The notes under the pieces: generated by a model
Databases searched by the model: none
What the model was told of the DNA's origin: nothing
What the model saw: the letters and a program-made list of their open reading frames with translations, nothing else
Assembly: GCA_049433545.1 (NCBI GenBank)
Contig: JBMTEY010000009.1
Location: 1 to 37,522, forward strand
Direction of reading: 5' to 3'
Origin: Ga0077527 sp049433545
GTDB lineage: Bacteria > Pseudomonadota > Gammaproteobacteria > Burkholderiales > SG8-41
DNA length: 37,522 bases
Part shown: in pieces, positions 17,405 to 25,055 of the stretch
Numbering within the stretch: position 1 is the first letter of the stretch
Layout: the number at the start of each line of letters is the position of its first letter
Made by a program: the position numbers and the translations under genes

Positions 17405-18130
17405 TTATTTTCCGGTTTCCCGGTATTTGCGGATGCGTTCCTTCAGCCCCGGCGTGCTGACCGAACGGGCCAGCTCGGCCATGTCCGCGGCGCGGCTGTC
17501 CTCAACGGTAAGCCGGTGCAGGGCCGCGGCTGCGGCCGGCGCCAGTGCATCGGCGGTGGCATGGGCCCCATCGATCATTGCCGGCCATTCGTCCCGGCCG
17601 GCGATACGGGTAAGAAAGCCGTCAGCGAGCGCGGTCGCGGCGTCAAAGGTGCGGGAATGGGAGAGGATGTCGCGCGCCCTGTCGCCGCCGATGCGGCTGG
17701 CGAGGCGGCGGGTGCCGAGCACCACGCCAAAAAGAAGACCGGGCATGCGGAAAGTCGTGTCCGGAGCGGCGATGCGCACACCGCAGCCGGCGACGAGGTC
17801 GGCGCCGGCGCCGAACACGCGGCCGTGAGCCAGCGCCAGCGTTTCGAAAGGCGCGTGATACAGCATCTGCAGCAGGGTTTCGATGCGGATGAAGCGCAGT
17901 GCAAGGTCGCCGTCGCTTTGCGACTGCAGGTCGCTGAAATCGAAGCCCGCGCAGAAATGCGGGCTGTTGCCGTCAAGGATCAGCAGCCGGGTGCCGTCAG
18001 TGGCGGCGTATTCAACGGCGTCGATCAGCGCCTCCACCAGTGCTGCCGACAGGGCATTGGCCTTCTGCGGCCGGTTCAGCGTCAGCCGGGTGACATGACC
18101 ATCGTGTTTGCGCAGCAGTTCGTCGCTCAT
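17405..18130 (-). CDS. enoyl-CoA hydratase/isomerase (crotonase) family protein
   Basis: This 241-residue crotonase-fold protein has the oxyanion-hole segments HFCAGFDFSDL and GRVFGAGADLVAGC. The two catalytic glutamates of true enoyl-CoA hydratases are not conserved: the first is Asp (D111) and the second is Gly (G131 in MPGLLFG). It may therefore be an isomerase, hydrolase or other CoA-ester enzyme rather than a hydratase. It starts three bases after the thiol dioxygenase stop, so the two are surely cotranscribed. Confidence 0.9.
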   Translation of the reverse strand: MSDELLRKHDGHVTRLTLNRPQKANALSAALVEALIDAVEYAATDGTRLLILDGNSPHFCAGFDFSDLQSQSDGDLALRFIRIETLLQMLYHAPFETLALAHGRVFGAGADLVAGCGVRIAAPDTTFRMPGLLFGVVLGTRRLASRIGGDRARDILSHSRTFDAATALADGFLTRIAGRDEWPAMIDGAHATADALAPAAAAALHRLTVEDSRAADMAELARSVSTPGLKERIRKYRETGK

Positions 18131-18133
18131 GAC

Positions 18134-18748
18134 TCAGGCGGTGATGGTGGCGCGGACCTCGGCAGAGCGATCCCAGAAGTTGGGCATCTGCGCACTGGAG
18201 TAGCCGGACACGAAGGGTTTGTCGATGCCGGTCGCGGGGTCAAACACGTGGCGTTTGACCGCGCCGATGTTGGCGCCGTAGACGTGGATGCTGATCGACA
18301 CCCGGTCGTCGTGGGCGTTGGCCACTTCATGGATGTCGCCGACGGTGGGGGATACGCGATCGACCTCTCCCGGCAGCAGGCGCCCGGTCTCGCTTGCGAC
18401 CATGGGCTGGCCGGCAGTCTTGCGCTCGAAGCGGCGGCAGGATTCGGCGCCGCGCATCATGCCGACCATGCCCCAGGTCATGTGGTCGTGCACCGGCGTC
18501 TTCTGCCCGGGCCCCCAGACGAAACTCACCACCGAAAAGCGCTCCAGCGGATCGCAGTAGAGCAGGTACTGCTGGTAATACTGGGGATGCGGCTGCGCGC
18601 ACTCGTCCGGCAGCCAGTCGTCATGCTTGATCAGATCACCGAGCAGTTTGCTGCCGGCATCGAGCATGGTCTTCTCATCGCTGCCGCTTTTTTCGGCCAG
18701 GCGCGTGAACTCGGCGACGAAGTGACGGAAACGGGCGGTGTTTTTCAT
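18134..18748 (-). CDS. cysteine dioxygenase family protein, probable 3-mercaptopropionate dioxygenase
   Basis: This 204-residue cupin binds non-haem iron and oxidises a thiol to a sulfinate with O2. Fe ligands are expected at H87, H89 (PVHDHMTWG) and H140 (GDIHEVAN). The S153-H155-Y157 triad (SIHVY) is intact. Q60 (YYQQYLL) sits where mammalian cysteine dioxygenase has its substrate-binding Arg60, and Gly is found near 93 instead of the cross-linking Cys. Both mark the bacterial Gln-type enzymes shown to act on 3-mercaptopropionate. The ATG overlaps the stop of the CoA-transferase gene by four bases. The expected product, 3-sulfinopropionate, would be a natural substrate for that CoA-transferase (inference). 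Confidence 0.9.
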   Translation of the reverse strand: MKNTARFRHFVAEFTRLAEKSGSDEKTMLDAGSKLLGDLIKHDDWLPDECAQPHPQYYQQYLLYCDPLERFSVVSFVWGPGQKTPVHDHMTWGMVGMMRGAESCRRFERKTAGQPMVASETGRLLPGEVDRVSPTVGDIHEVANAHDDRVSISIHVYGANIGAVKRHVFDPATGIDKPFVSGYSSAQMPNFWDRSAEVRATITA

Positions 18749-19902
18749 GTTGCATCTCCTGAGTTCATGTCCTGCAGCTCGGCGAGGATCTCCGCGGTAT
18801 GTTCGCCCAGCGCGGGCGGGCCGCGACGCACACCGAGACGCTTGCCCGACACGCGTTGCGGCGAGACCACGGTCCGGCTGGCCACGCCGTTGGGCAGCGC
18901 CATGTCCTGCACCCATTCCATGTGCCTGACCTGCGGGTCGGCGAGCACCTGCGAGTAATTGTACAGCGGGGCGCAGGGTACGCCGCGAGCGTTCATGCGC
19001 GCCAGCAGGTCGGCTGCGTCGTATTTGACGAATTCCGCCTCCAGCAGTTCGCGCAGCGCGTCCTGGTGCTGCGCGCGCAGGGTCGGCGATGCGAAGCGAG
19101 CATCCTTCACCAGATCGCCGCGGGCGATGACGTCGCAGGCGGCCTGCCACAGCTTGTTGGTGCCGGCGGCGAGGGCGAAGTAGCCATCGCGGCAGCAGAA
19201 CGCCGCGTACGGTGCGTTCATAGGGTGTGCGGATCCCAGGCGCACCGGATCGCGGCCGGTGCCGAACAGTTCGCTGGTCTGCAGGTTGGCGATGCCCAGC
19301 ATGCTGCCGAGCATCGATACGTCGACATGGTCGCCCTGGCCGGTGGCGCACGCCTTGTGCAGTGCCGCGGTTGCGCTGAACGCTGCGTAGAGTCCGGCGG
19401 AAAAGTCCGCGATCGGAATACCGCACTTGGCGGGACGGCCGTCGCGTTCGCCGGTGACGCTCATTACGCCGCTCATCGCCTGCACCGTCATGTCGAAGCC
19501 GCCTTCGGCGGCACGCGGACCGGTCTGGCCGAAGGCGGAGACCGAGCAGTAGACGAGCGCGGGGTGCTGTTTCGCAAGCGTCGCGTAATCAAGGCCGAAT
19601 TTCGCCATTACGCCGGGACGGAAATTCTCGAGCAGGATATCTGCCGAGCAGGCCAGCCGGCGAGCATCCGCGCGACCGGTTTCGGATTTGAGGTCGAGCA
19701 CGACCGAACGCTTGTTGCGGTTGACCGATGCGAAATACTGGCTGTAGCCGTCGAGAATCGGCGGCCACTGGCGCATCAGGTCGCCTTCCGGCGACTCAAC
19801 CTTGATCACCTCGGCGCCCATGTCGGCGAGCAGGCAGCCCGCGAACGGCCCGGCCAGCACCTGGCAGAATTCGACGACGCGTACGCCTTGTAACGGGAGC
19901 AT
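18745..19902 (-). CDS. family III (CaiB/BaiF) CoA-transferase
   Basis: This 385-residue protein is a formyl-CoA transferase-like family III enzyme moving CoA between carboxylic acids. It begins with LQGVRVVEFCQVLAGPFAG, followed by LADMGAEVIKVESPEGD and NRNKRSVVLDLK. The likely catalytic aspartate is D166 in IPIADFSAG, aligned with D169 of formyl-CoA transferase. Start 19902 fits the family; an upstream start at 19989 would add 29 residues with no similarity. The coupled dioxygenase gene suggests a sulfinate or other organic acid as CoA acceptor. A 105-base gap before it, with a 6-bp hairpin at 19960-19977, could carry its own promoter. Confidence 0.93.
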   Translation of the reverse strand: MLPLQGVRVVEFCQVLAGPFAGCLLADMGAEVIKVESPEGDLMRQWPPILDGYSQYFASVNRNKRSVVLDLKSETGRADARRLACSADILLENFRPGVMAKFGLDYATLAKQHPALVYCSVSAFGQTGPRAAEGGFDMTVQAMSGVMSVTGERDGRPAKCGIPIADFSAGLYAAFSATAALHKACATGQGDHVDVSMLGSMLGIANLQTSELFGTGRDPVRLGSAHPMNAPYAAFCCRDGYFALAAGTNKLWQAACDVIARGDLVKDARFASPTLRAQHQDALRELLEAEFVKYDAADLLARMNARGVPCAPLYNYSQVLADPQVRHMEWVQDMALPNGVASRTVVSPQRVSGKRLGVRRGPPALGEHTAEILAELQDMNSGDAT

Positions 19903-19959
19903 GTGACGGCTTGTATGAAAAAATGGTGGCGGCGCGCGGGGAATGTTCTGCGACGGCTG

Positions 19960-19977
19960 CGCCTGAAAATACAGGCG
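19960..19977. promoter_or_regulatory. hairpin in the leader of the family III CoA-transferase gene
   Basis: A perfect 6-bp inverted repeat (CGCCTG/CAGGCG) with a six-base AT loop lies 58 bases before the CoA-transferase start. No T-tract follows on the minus strand, so an operator or leader structure is more likely than a terminator. Confidence 0.3.
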
Positions 19978-20007
19978 TAATGCTAGCACGGCGTCAGTAG
20001 TGCGACG

Positions 20008-20736
20008 TCAGTGATTCACTGCTGCGGAGAATTTTTCGTCCGCATCCAGTGTCGCCAGCGCGTCCTGCTCCTGCGCGGTCATCGGCGTTGCCGGCCGGGC
20101 ATGCGCCGCATCGAACCGGAATCCGGTGCGCTCGGCGATTTTTCCGGGAGTGGTATCCGGGTGATGAAGCTCGAGGCGAAAGCGCGAGCCGGATTGCGGT
20201 TCACGGACGAATACCGCCAGTGGCGTGACCAGCGCGGTCATGTTGCCGGCGGCAGTCACAAAATCGAGTTTGTCGACCAGTGCGCGTGGCGTATGGTCGG
20301 TGCGCCAGGTCACTACCCGCTTCGCAGTCGGCAGCATCACCGCGGCGCCGCCGCCGCCGGGCAGGCGCACCTTGGGGTTTTCCCAGGAACCGATCGCGGA
20401 AACGTTGGTGCGGCCTTTGGCATCGATCTGCGCGCAGCCGAGGTAGACCAGATCGAGGCCGCCGCGTGCGCACAGATCGTAGAAATCCTGGTTCGCGAAT
20501 ATCGCCGGCGAACCGTGGACGATGGCCGGGTCGCTGCTCGACAGAGGTATGCTGACAGGCTGCGGCTCGACGCCGCCGGCGACGTTGATGTAAGTGAAGT
20601 CAAAGTCATAGGCGCGTTTGGCGAGCAGGCAGGCGAGCATCGGCAGCGTCGAGTTGACGCCGCTGAAAGTGATCTCGCCGGCGCGGATCTGCCGCGCTAG
20701 ATGGATGACGATGAAGGAAAAGGGTGTCCAGTCCAT
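20008..20736 (-). CDS. two-subunit CoA-transferase, beta subunit (GctB/IpdB-like)
   Basis: This 242-residue protein matches the beta subunit of family I CoA-transferases of the glutaconate CoA-transferase/IpdB type: DLVYLGCAQIDAKGRTNVS, then KVRLPGGGGAAVMLPTAKRV, then DKLDFVTAAGN. The catalytic Glu of true CoA-transferases is not obvious at its expected N-terminal place, so a hydrolase-like role as in IpdAB is possible. The alpha subunit is encoded 1.4 kb upstream on the same strand in two pieces. The start at 20736 follows the transporter stop by 23 bases; the longer open frame to 21222 is a shadow of the transporter. Confidence 0.85.
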   Translation of the reverse strand: MDWTPFSFIVIHLARQIRAGEITFSGVNSTLPMLACLLAKRAYDFDFTYINVAGGVEPQPVSIPLSSSDPAIVHGSPAIFANQDFYDLCARGGLDLVYLGCAQIDAKGRTNVSAIGSWENPKVRLPGGGGAAVMLPTAKRVVTWRTDHTPRALVDKLDFVTAAGNMTALVTPLAVFVREPQSGSRFRLELHHPDTTPGKIAERTGFRFDAAHARPATPMTAQEQDALATLDADEKFSAAVNH

Positions 20737-20759
20737 GGCGTTAGTATAGGCGCGGTTGT

Positions 20760-21626
20760 TCAGCCAGTACGGTGCGCGGCAAGGTAGATGATTGCAGCTA
20801 CCGTGACCACCGAGCCGGCGATGATGTTGGCGCTGATTTTTTCTTTGCGCAGAAACAGCATGCTGGAGAGCGCGGTGACCAGCGGATAGGCGGCAATAAC
20901 CGGTGCTACCGTGGAGACCGGCGCTCGTGCCAGTGCGGAGTACATCAGTACCATCGCTGCACCATTGATTGCGCCGGTGACGGCAAACCACAGCCGGCCA
21001 TGGCGGGTGACGGTGCGGCGCCCGCCGCGACGCAGACGTTCGATGCCGATCACCGCTGTCGAAGAAACCAGGTAACCGATCAAGCCGGCGGCGAACGGAT
21101 TGCCCCACAGCAGCAGTCCTGCCTTGGCGCCGGCCTGGGCCAGTCCGCGCACCACGGCGCCGGCGACGGGCCATACCAGGGCGCGACCGGCAAAGCTGCG
21201 GCGTGTCGCGCCGGGATGCCACGACAGCAGGGCCACGCCGGCGGCAACACCGACGGCCGCCAGCGTCGCCTGCGGCGGCACGCGCTCGCCCAGCAGCAGC
21301 GCTGCGGCGAGCATGGCGAACAGCGGCGCCGTTCCGGAAATCGCGCTGGTCACGGTGGGGCCGAGTTCCTCGTTGGCGCGGAAGGTCAGCAGCGTGACCA
21401 GTGCGGGATAGAACAATCCGACCACCGCGAATATCAGCGCGGCGGCAAGGCTGAACGCCGACAGTTCGATGGTGAACGGCGCGGCGATGATGAACAGCAC
21501 GGTTGCCGTCGGAATGCTGACGGCGGCGCCGGAACGCGCGTCGAGATGACGCAAGCCGATGCGCGCGGTGATCATGCCGGCGCCGAAGCAGAATGCGCTG
21601 GCGATGGCGAGCAGCAGGGCGGTCAT
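20760..21626 (-). CDS. DMT-superfamily (EamA) transporter
   Basis: This 288-residue integral membrane protein has ten hydrophobic segments in two EamA repeats of about 140 residues. The first repeat ends with PLFAMLAAALLLGERV and the second with YPLVTALSSMLFLRKEKIS, the usual pattern of helix 4-5 in each half. DMT carriers exchange metabolites, often exporting amino acids or organic acids. It lies between the two CoA-transferase subunits, so it may move the same substrate. It has no visible SD; its ATG is preceded directly by the AT-rich element at 21622-21651. Confidence 0.92.
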   Translation of the reverse strand: MTALLLAIASAFCFGAGMITARIGLRHLDARSGAAVSIPTATVLFIIAAPFTIELSAFSLAAALIFAVVGLFYPALVTLLTFRANEELGPTVTSAISGTAPLFAMLAAALLLGERVPPQATLAAVGVAAGVALLSWHPGATRRSFAGRALVWPVAGAVVRGLAQAGAKAGLLLWGNPFAAGLIGYLVSSTAVIGIERLRRGGRRTVTRHGRLWFAVTGAINGAAMVLMYSALARAPVSTVAPVIAAYPLVTALSSMLFLRKEKISANIIAGSVVTVAAIIYLAAHRTG

Positions 21627-21651
21627 TTATAAGTATTTGTTTTTATTTATA
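21622..21651 (-). repeat. AT-rich intergenic element, copy 2
   Basis: The minus strand reads TATAAATAAAAACAAATAC followed by TTATAA directly before the transporter ATG. It matches the copy at 34611-34640 in 23 of 30 positions. It also covers the stop codon of the upstream glycosylase gene. Confidence 0.5.
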
Positions 21652-22161
21652 TTTTTCGGTGAGCGGCCTAAGCAGGCTGCGCCAGGCCCGCAGTTTTTGC
21701 GCGTAACTGCGCGCGGCGTGCGCCGGGCTGGTCGAGGGCAGGCGCCGCAGTTTCAGGGCGCCGGCTTCCAGCGCCGGCTGCACATGGATGCGGAAACAGC
21801 GTTCGGCAGTGGCGCCGTTGAAAAATACGTGGCTGATGCGGTGATGCCCGGCCAGGAACGACACGAGGTCGTTGACGATGATGGAGCGTTCGTCGATGGC
21901 GGCATCGAGGCTGCCTTTGCGCACGCAGGCCGCGAGTACGTCCCAAAGCGCGATGCCAGCCCGCCGCAGGCGGCGCGTGCGTGCGGCATAAGGCAAGTCC
22001 GGTGATGCACCGACCAGGTCGCCCATGATGCGCCAGAACGCATTGCGCGGATGCGCGTAGTACTCGCCGGCGCGCAGTGATTCCGCGCCCGGCATGCTGC
22101 CCAGTACAAGCACGCGCGCCGTGGCATCGGCGACCGGTGCGAAGCTGCGGATGAGGGCCAT
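21643..22161 (-). CDS. hypoxanthine-DNA glycosylase (uracil-DNA glycosylase superfamily, family 6)
   Basis: This 172-residue DNA repair enzyme removes deaminated adenine (hypoxanthine) from DNA. It carries VLGSMPGAESLRAGEYYAHP followed by RNAFW, where Asn serves catalysis in family 6, and the late STSPAHA motif that corresponds to the DNA-intercalating loop. Length is as usual for the family (about 165-180). It lies four bases after the CoA-transferase alpha fragment and 16 bases before the transporter; its place in a catabolic run has no obvious meaning and may simply be transcriptional hitch-hiking. Confidence 0.9.
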   Translation of the reverse strand: MALIRSFAPVADATARVLVLGSMPGAESLRAGEYYAHPRNAFWRIMGDLVGASPDLPYAARTRRLRRAGIALWDVLAACVRKGSLDAAIDERSIIVNDLVSFLAGHHRISHVFFNGATAERCFRIHVQPALEAGALKLRRLPSTSPAHAARSYAQKLRAWRSLLRPLTEKYK

Positions 22162-22165
22162 GTGT

Positions 22166-22663
22166 TCAGCGCGTCGCTTCCGGCGCAGCGGCGAGGTGTG
22201 CTTCGAACACGCCGGCGCGGTCTTCCATGTAACGTTCGACGGCCGGATAGTCGATGTCGTAGTACGGGTGCATCGAACCCGGCCAGGCGCCCTGCGGCAC
22301 GACCGCCGCGGTTTCGACCATGAAACCGGGAACCAGGGTCAGTTCGGGTTGTTCGCGCAGGCGCTCCGTGGCCACCAGTTTTTCGGCGGTGACGAGCACG
22401 CGTTTCGCCGCACGCGTCAGCGGATGGTCCCAGAACGGCGAGCCGTAGACACGGGCGTTGCCCTCGCTGTCGATTTCGGCGGCATGGATCACCGCAATGT
22501 CGGGACGGATGGCTGGTATCACGTAAACCGTTTCTCCCGAGCCGTAGGGATCGGGCATGGTCTGCCAGTTGTTGATGCGCGCGAGTTCGCTGCCATGCAC
22601 GCCGGCGACCGGCTGGAAGGGGATTCCGTAGGAGGCTGCACGCAGCCCCGCGACCAGCGTCAT
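22166..22663 (-). CDS. CoA-transferase alpha subunit, C-terminal part (split gene)
   Basis: This 165-residue ORF corresponds to the second half of a GctA/IpdA-like alpha subunit: TLVAGLRAASYGIPFQPV, then DIAVIHAAEIDSEGNARVYG, then AAKRVLVTAEKLV. Complete alpha subunits have about 270-320 residues; this and the preceding ORF add up to 270. It begins with ATG immediately after the TGA of the N-terminal part in the same frame (TGAATG), so it could be expressed by re-initiation, by readthrough, or not at all. Confidence 0.75.
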   Translation of the reverse strand: MTLVAGLRAASYGIPFQPVAGVHGSELARINNWQTMPDPYGSGETVYVIPAIRPDIAVIHAAEIDSEGNARVYGSPFWDHPLTRAAKRVLVTAEKLVATERLREQPELTLVPGFMVETAAVVPQGAWPGSMHPYYDIDYPAVERYMEDRAGVFEAHLAAAPEATR

Positions 22664-22981
22664 TCAGGCATGTTCCTCGAGGTGTGCCTCCTTGCGCTCG
22701 ATGGCCCTGCGGTACCAGCGCGCGAGCCCGAAGTTGCCTTCCATGGCGACAATGCCGGCGCGCACCCTGGCAACCGCGCCGGCGCGGCACAGCAGGTCCA
22801 GGTCGTAGCCGGGGGAAGGCTTGATGATCTCAAGGTTGCGGCGGCGCTGGCGCACCAGTTCGCGCACCAGTGCAAAGGGGCCGCGATGCAGGAATACGCC
22901 GCCGAGTCCCAGTGCGGCGCCGTCCGGTATACGCTGCGCAAGCTCGCCGAGACTGACGATTTTCGACGGCGATGCGGACAT
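22664..22981 (-). CDS. CoA-transferase alpha subunit, N-terminal part (split gene)
   Basis: This 105-residue ORF has the start of a GctA/IpdA-like alpha subunit: LAQRIPDGAALGLGGVFLHRG (Gly-rich CoA-binding turn), PFALVRELVRQ, LEIIKPSPGYDLDLL and the VARVRAGIVAMEG segment. It stops at an in-frame TGA (22664-22666) after EEHA, near the family position where a linker leads to the next helix (TLVAGL). The open frame to 23332 upstream is a shadow of the divergent hydrolase. This is the first gene of the long minus-strand run. Confidence 0.75.
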   Translation of the reverse strand: MSASPSKIVSLGELAQRIPDGAALGLGGVFLHRGPFALVRELVRQRRRNLEIIKPSPGYDLDLLCRAGAVARVRAGIVAMEGNFGLARWYRRAIERKEAHLEEHA

Positions 22982-23062
22982 GACGCGCTCCAGGGCGGGG
23001 GAATGCGCGGATTCTACACCGCGACCAGCATTCGGACTGCCTGCGGGAATGCGCCCCCGCGG

Positions 23063-23071
23063 TGCGATAAT
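23063..23071 (+). promoter_or_regulatory. possible extended -10 promoter of the alpha/beta hydrolase gene
   Basis: TGCGATAAT gives an extended -10 (TGn plus GATAAT), 30 bases before the hydrolase ATG, in the 120-base divergent gap. No clear -35 box is seen. Confidence 0.35.
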
Positions 23072-23101
23072 CGGTGTTTGATCCAATGATCGGAATATCC
23101 C

Positions 23102-24007
23102 ATGGCGGAAATCGTCGGCGCTGAATACTGGGCGAAAAAGGGCGAAGTGAAACTGTATGTGTACCGCAAGCGCGTTGCGAACGCGGTTGCCGGCGCGCCG
23201 GTGCTGTTCCTGGTGCACGGCTCCTCGGCTTCGGGTCGTTCCAGCTTCGATCTTGCCGTGCCCGGGCGCGGCGACTATTCGCTGATGGATCATTTTGCCG
23301 GACTCGGCTATGACGTGTGGACCATGGACCACGAGGGGTACGGCCGCTCCGACCGCACCGAAAGCAATTCGGACATAGCTTCCGGTGCGCTCGATCTTGC
23401 CGCGGCGATGACCATCGTCGAGAGGGAGGCCGGGCAGCAGCAGGTTTTCATGTACGGCGGATCATCGGGTGCGCTGCGCGCCGCGCTGTATGCGCAGCAG
23501 AACCCGGTTCGCGTCAAACGCCTGATGGTCTCGGCACTGGTTTATACCGGCGCCGGTTCACCGACGCTGGCCAAGCGCCGGGAAAAGGTCGATGAATACC
23601 GCGCCAGCCCGCGGCGCAAGGTCGACCGCGCCTTCATCCACAGCATGTTCACCCGCGACAAACCCGGCACTTCGGAAATGATCGCCGCCGATGCGCTGGC
23701 CGATGCCGAGCTGCCGCTGGGCGATTCGGTGCCGACCGGCACCTATCTCGACATGTGCGCGAACCTGCCGGTGATCGACCCGGGAAAAATCGATTGCCCG
23801 GTTTGCATCATCCGCGGCGAGTTCGACGGCATTGCCGCGGAACCCGACCTGCTGGATTTTTTCGGCAAGCTGCCGAGCAAGGACAAGCAGTTCGTGTTCG
23901 TGTCCGAACTCGCCCATGCGGCGACGCTGGGCCTGAACCGCCACAAGTTCTGGCATGCGATGGAATCGTTCATGAACATGCCCGAAAACCGCAAGCTGGT
24001 TTCCTGA
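23102..24007 (+). CDS. alpha/beta hydrolase fold protein
   Basis: This 301-residue soluble hydrolase has the oxyanion-hole strand VLFLVHGSSASG, the nucleophile elbow MYGGSSGALRA (G-x-S-x-G) with the likely serine near 120, an Asp in CIIRGEFDG, and a late His in SELAHAA. It should cleave an ester, amide or C-C bond; the substrate cannot be told. It opens a plus-strand run of catabolic genes and diverges from the CoA-transferase run. The next gene, a Bug receptor, follows after 34 bases. Confidence 0.9.
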   Translation: MAEIVGAEYWAKKGEVKLYVYRKRVANAVAGAPVLFLVHGSSASGRSSFDLAVPGRGDYSLMDHFAGLGYDVWTMDHEGYGRSDRTESNSDIASGALDLAAAMTIVEREAGQQQVFMYGGSSGALRAALYAQQNPVRVKRLMVSALVYTGAGSPTLAKRREKVDEYRASPRRKVDRAFIHSMFTRDKPGTSEMIAADALADAELPLGDSVPTGTYLDMCANLPVIDPGKIDCPVCIIRGEFDGIAAEPDLLDFFGKLPSKDKQFVFVSELAHAATLGLNRHKFWHAMESFMNMPENRKLVS

Positions 24008-24041
24008 ATCATCAGAAAAACACCTCGAGGAGCAATCAACA

Positions 24042-25007
24042 ATTAGAAAAATTTTTGGTTTCTGCGTGGCGCTCGGCCTGCTGCTGCCGGGGGTTGCAGT
24101 TGCGGCGGAGGATTACCCGAACAAGCCGGTGCGGTTGATCGTGTCGGTGCCGCCGGGCGGGCCGGCGGACACCCTGGCGCGGCTGGTGGGCCCGCACCTG
24201 TCGAAATATCTCGGGCAGATCCTGGTGATCGACAATCGCGGCGGCGCCAACGGCATTATTGCCTATGACATGGGCGCGCGCGCGCCTGCCGACGGCCACA
24301 CGCTGCTGCAGGTCGCTGCGGGCGTGGTGATCAACCCCAGCCTCTATAAAAACGTGCCGTACGATCCGATCAGGGATTTCGCGCCGATCTCGCTCGGTGT
24401 GACCGTGCCCAACATCCTGATCGTGCATCCCTCGGTGGCGGCGAAGTCGGTGCAGGAACTGCTCGGCGTGATCAAGTCGAAGCAGGGCGCATTCGCGTTT
24501 GCCTCGGCGGGCAACGGCACTTCGGGCCATCTCGCGCTGGAACTGTTCCGCCTGTCGTCGAAAACGCAGTTCGTGCATGTTCCGTACAAGGGCGGCGGTC
24601 CGGCGCTGGCAGAGACCATGGCGGGACAGGTGCAGGCGCTTTTCAGCATCGCGCTGGCGGCGACGCCCCAGGTCAAGGCCGGCAAGGTGCGGGCGCTGGC
24701 GATCTCCAGCGCGCAGCGTTCGCCGGTTGCGCCGGAACTGCCGACCATCGCGGAATCCGGATTTCCCGGCTTCGAGGTCATCGGCTGGTTCGGCTGGCTG
24801 GCGCCGGCGCAGACGCCGGCTGCGGTCATCGCCAAATTGAACAAGGGGTTCGTGCAGACGCTGGACCTGCCGGAGGTCAAGGGGCGGCTGCAGAGCATGA
24901 GCACGGTGCCGGCGGGCGGCACTGCACAGTCATTCGGCGGGTTCATGCGCAGTGAACGCGACAAATGGGCCAAGGTCATCAAGGCAGCCAACATCAGAAT
25001 TCAGTGA
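24042..25007 (+). CDS. Bug/TctC-type receptor (3), probable ATT start
   Basis: This is a 321-residue Bug-family receptor with YPNKPVRLIVSVPPGGPAD, DNRGGANGIIAYDMG, VPYDPIRDFAPIS and HVPYKGGGPALAETM. A GAGGAG at 24027-24032 is followed after nine bases by ATT, from which the frame reads IRKIFGFCVALGLLLPGVA, a proper signal peptide with a basic start. The first conventional start is GTG at 24066, which has no SD and removes the positively charged end. I therefore place the start at ATT 24042, a rare start codon. It is followed by the lyase gene after 48 bases. Confidence 0.88.
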   Translation: MRKIFGFCVALGLLLPGVAVAAEDYPNKPVRLIVSVPPGGPADTLARLVGPHLSKYLGQILVIDNRGGANGIIAYDMGARAPADGHTLLQVAAGVVINPSLYKNVPYDPIRDFAPISLGVTVPNILIVHPSVAAKSVQELLGVIKSKQGAFAFASAGNGTSGHLALELFRLSSKTQFVHVPYKGGGPALAETMAGQVQALFSIALAATPQVKAGKVRALAISSAQRSPVAPELPTIAESGFPGFEVIGWFGWLAPAQTPAAVIAKLNKGFVQTLDLPEVKGRLQSMSTVPAGGTAQSFGGFMRSERDKWAKVIKAANIRIQ

Positions 25008-25055
25008 CCTGCGGAAACCTGTCCGCCGTTTTAATCGGATCAACAAGGAAATGAC

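Noticed and set aside
18134..19426. 430-codon ORF starting inside the CoA-transferase gene
   Set aside because: Only its last 204 codons are the thiol dioxygenase; the rest is a shadow frame of the CoA-transferase, and the overlapping ATG at 18748 is the real start.
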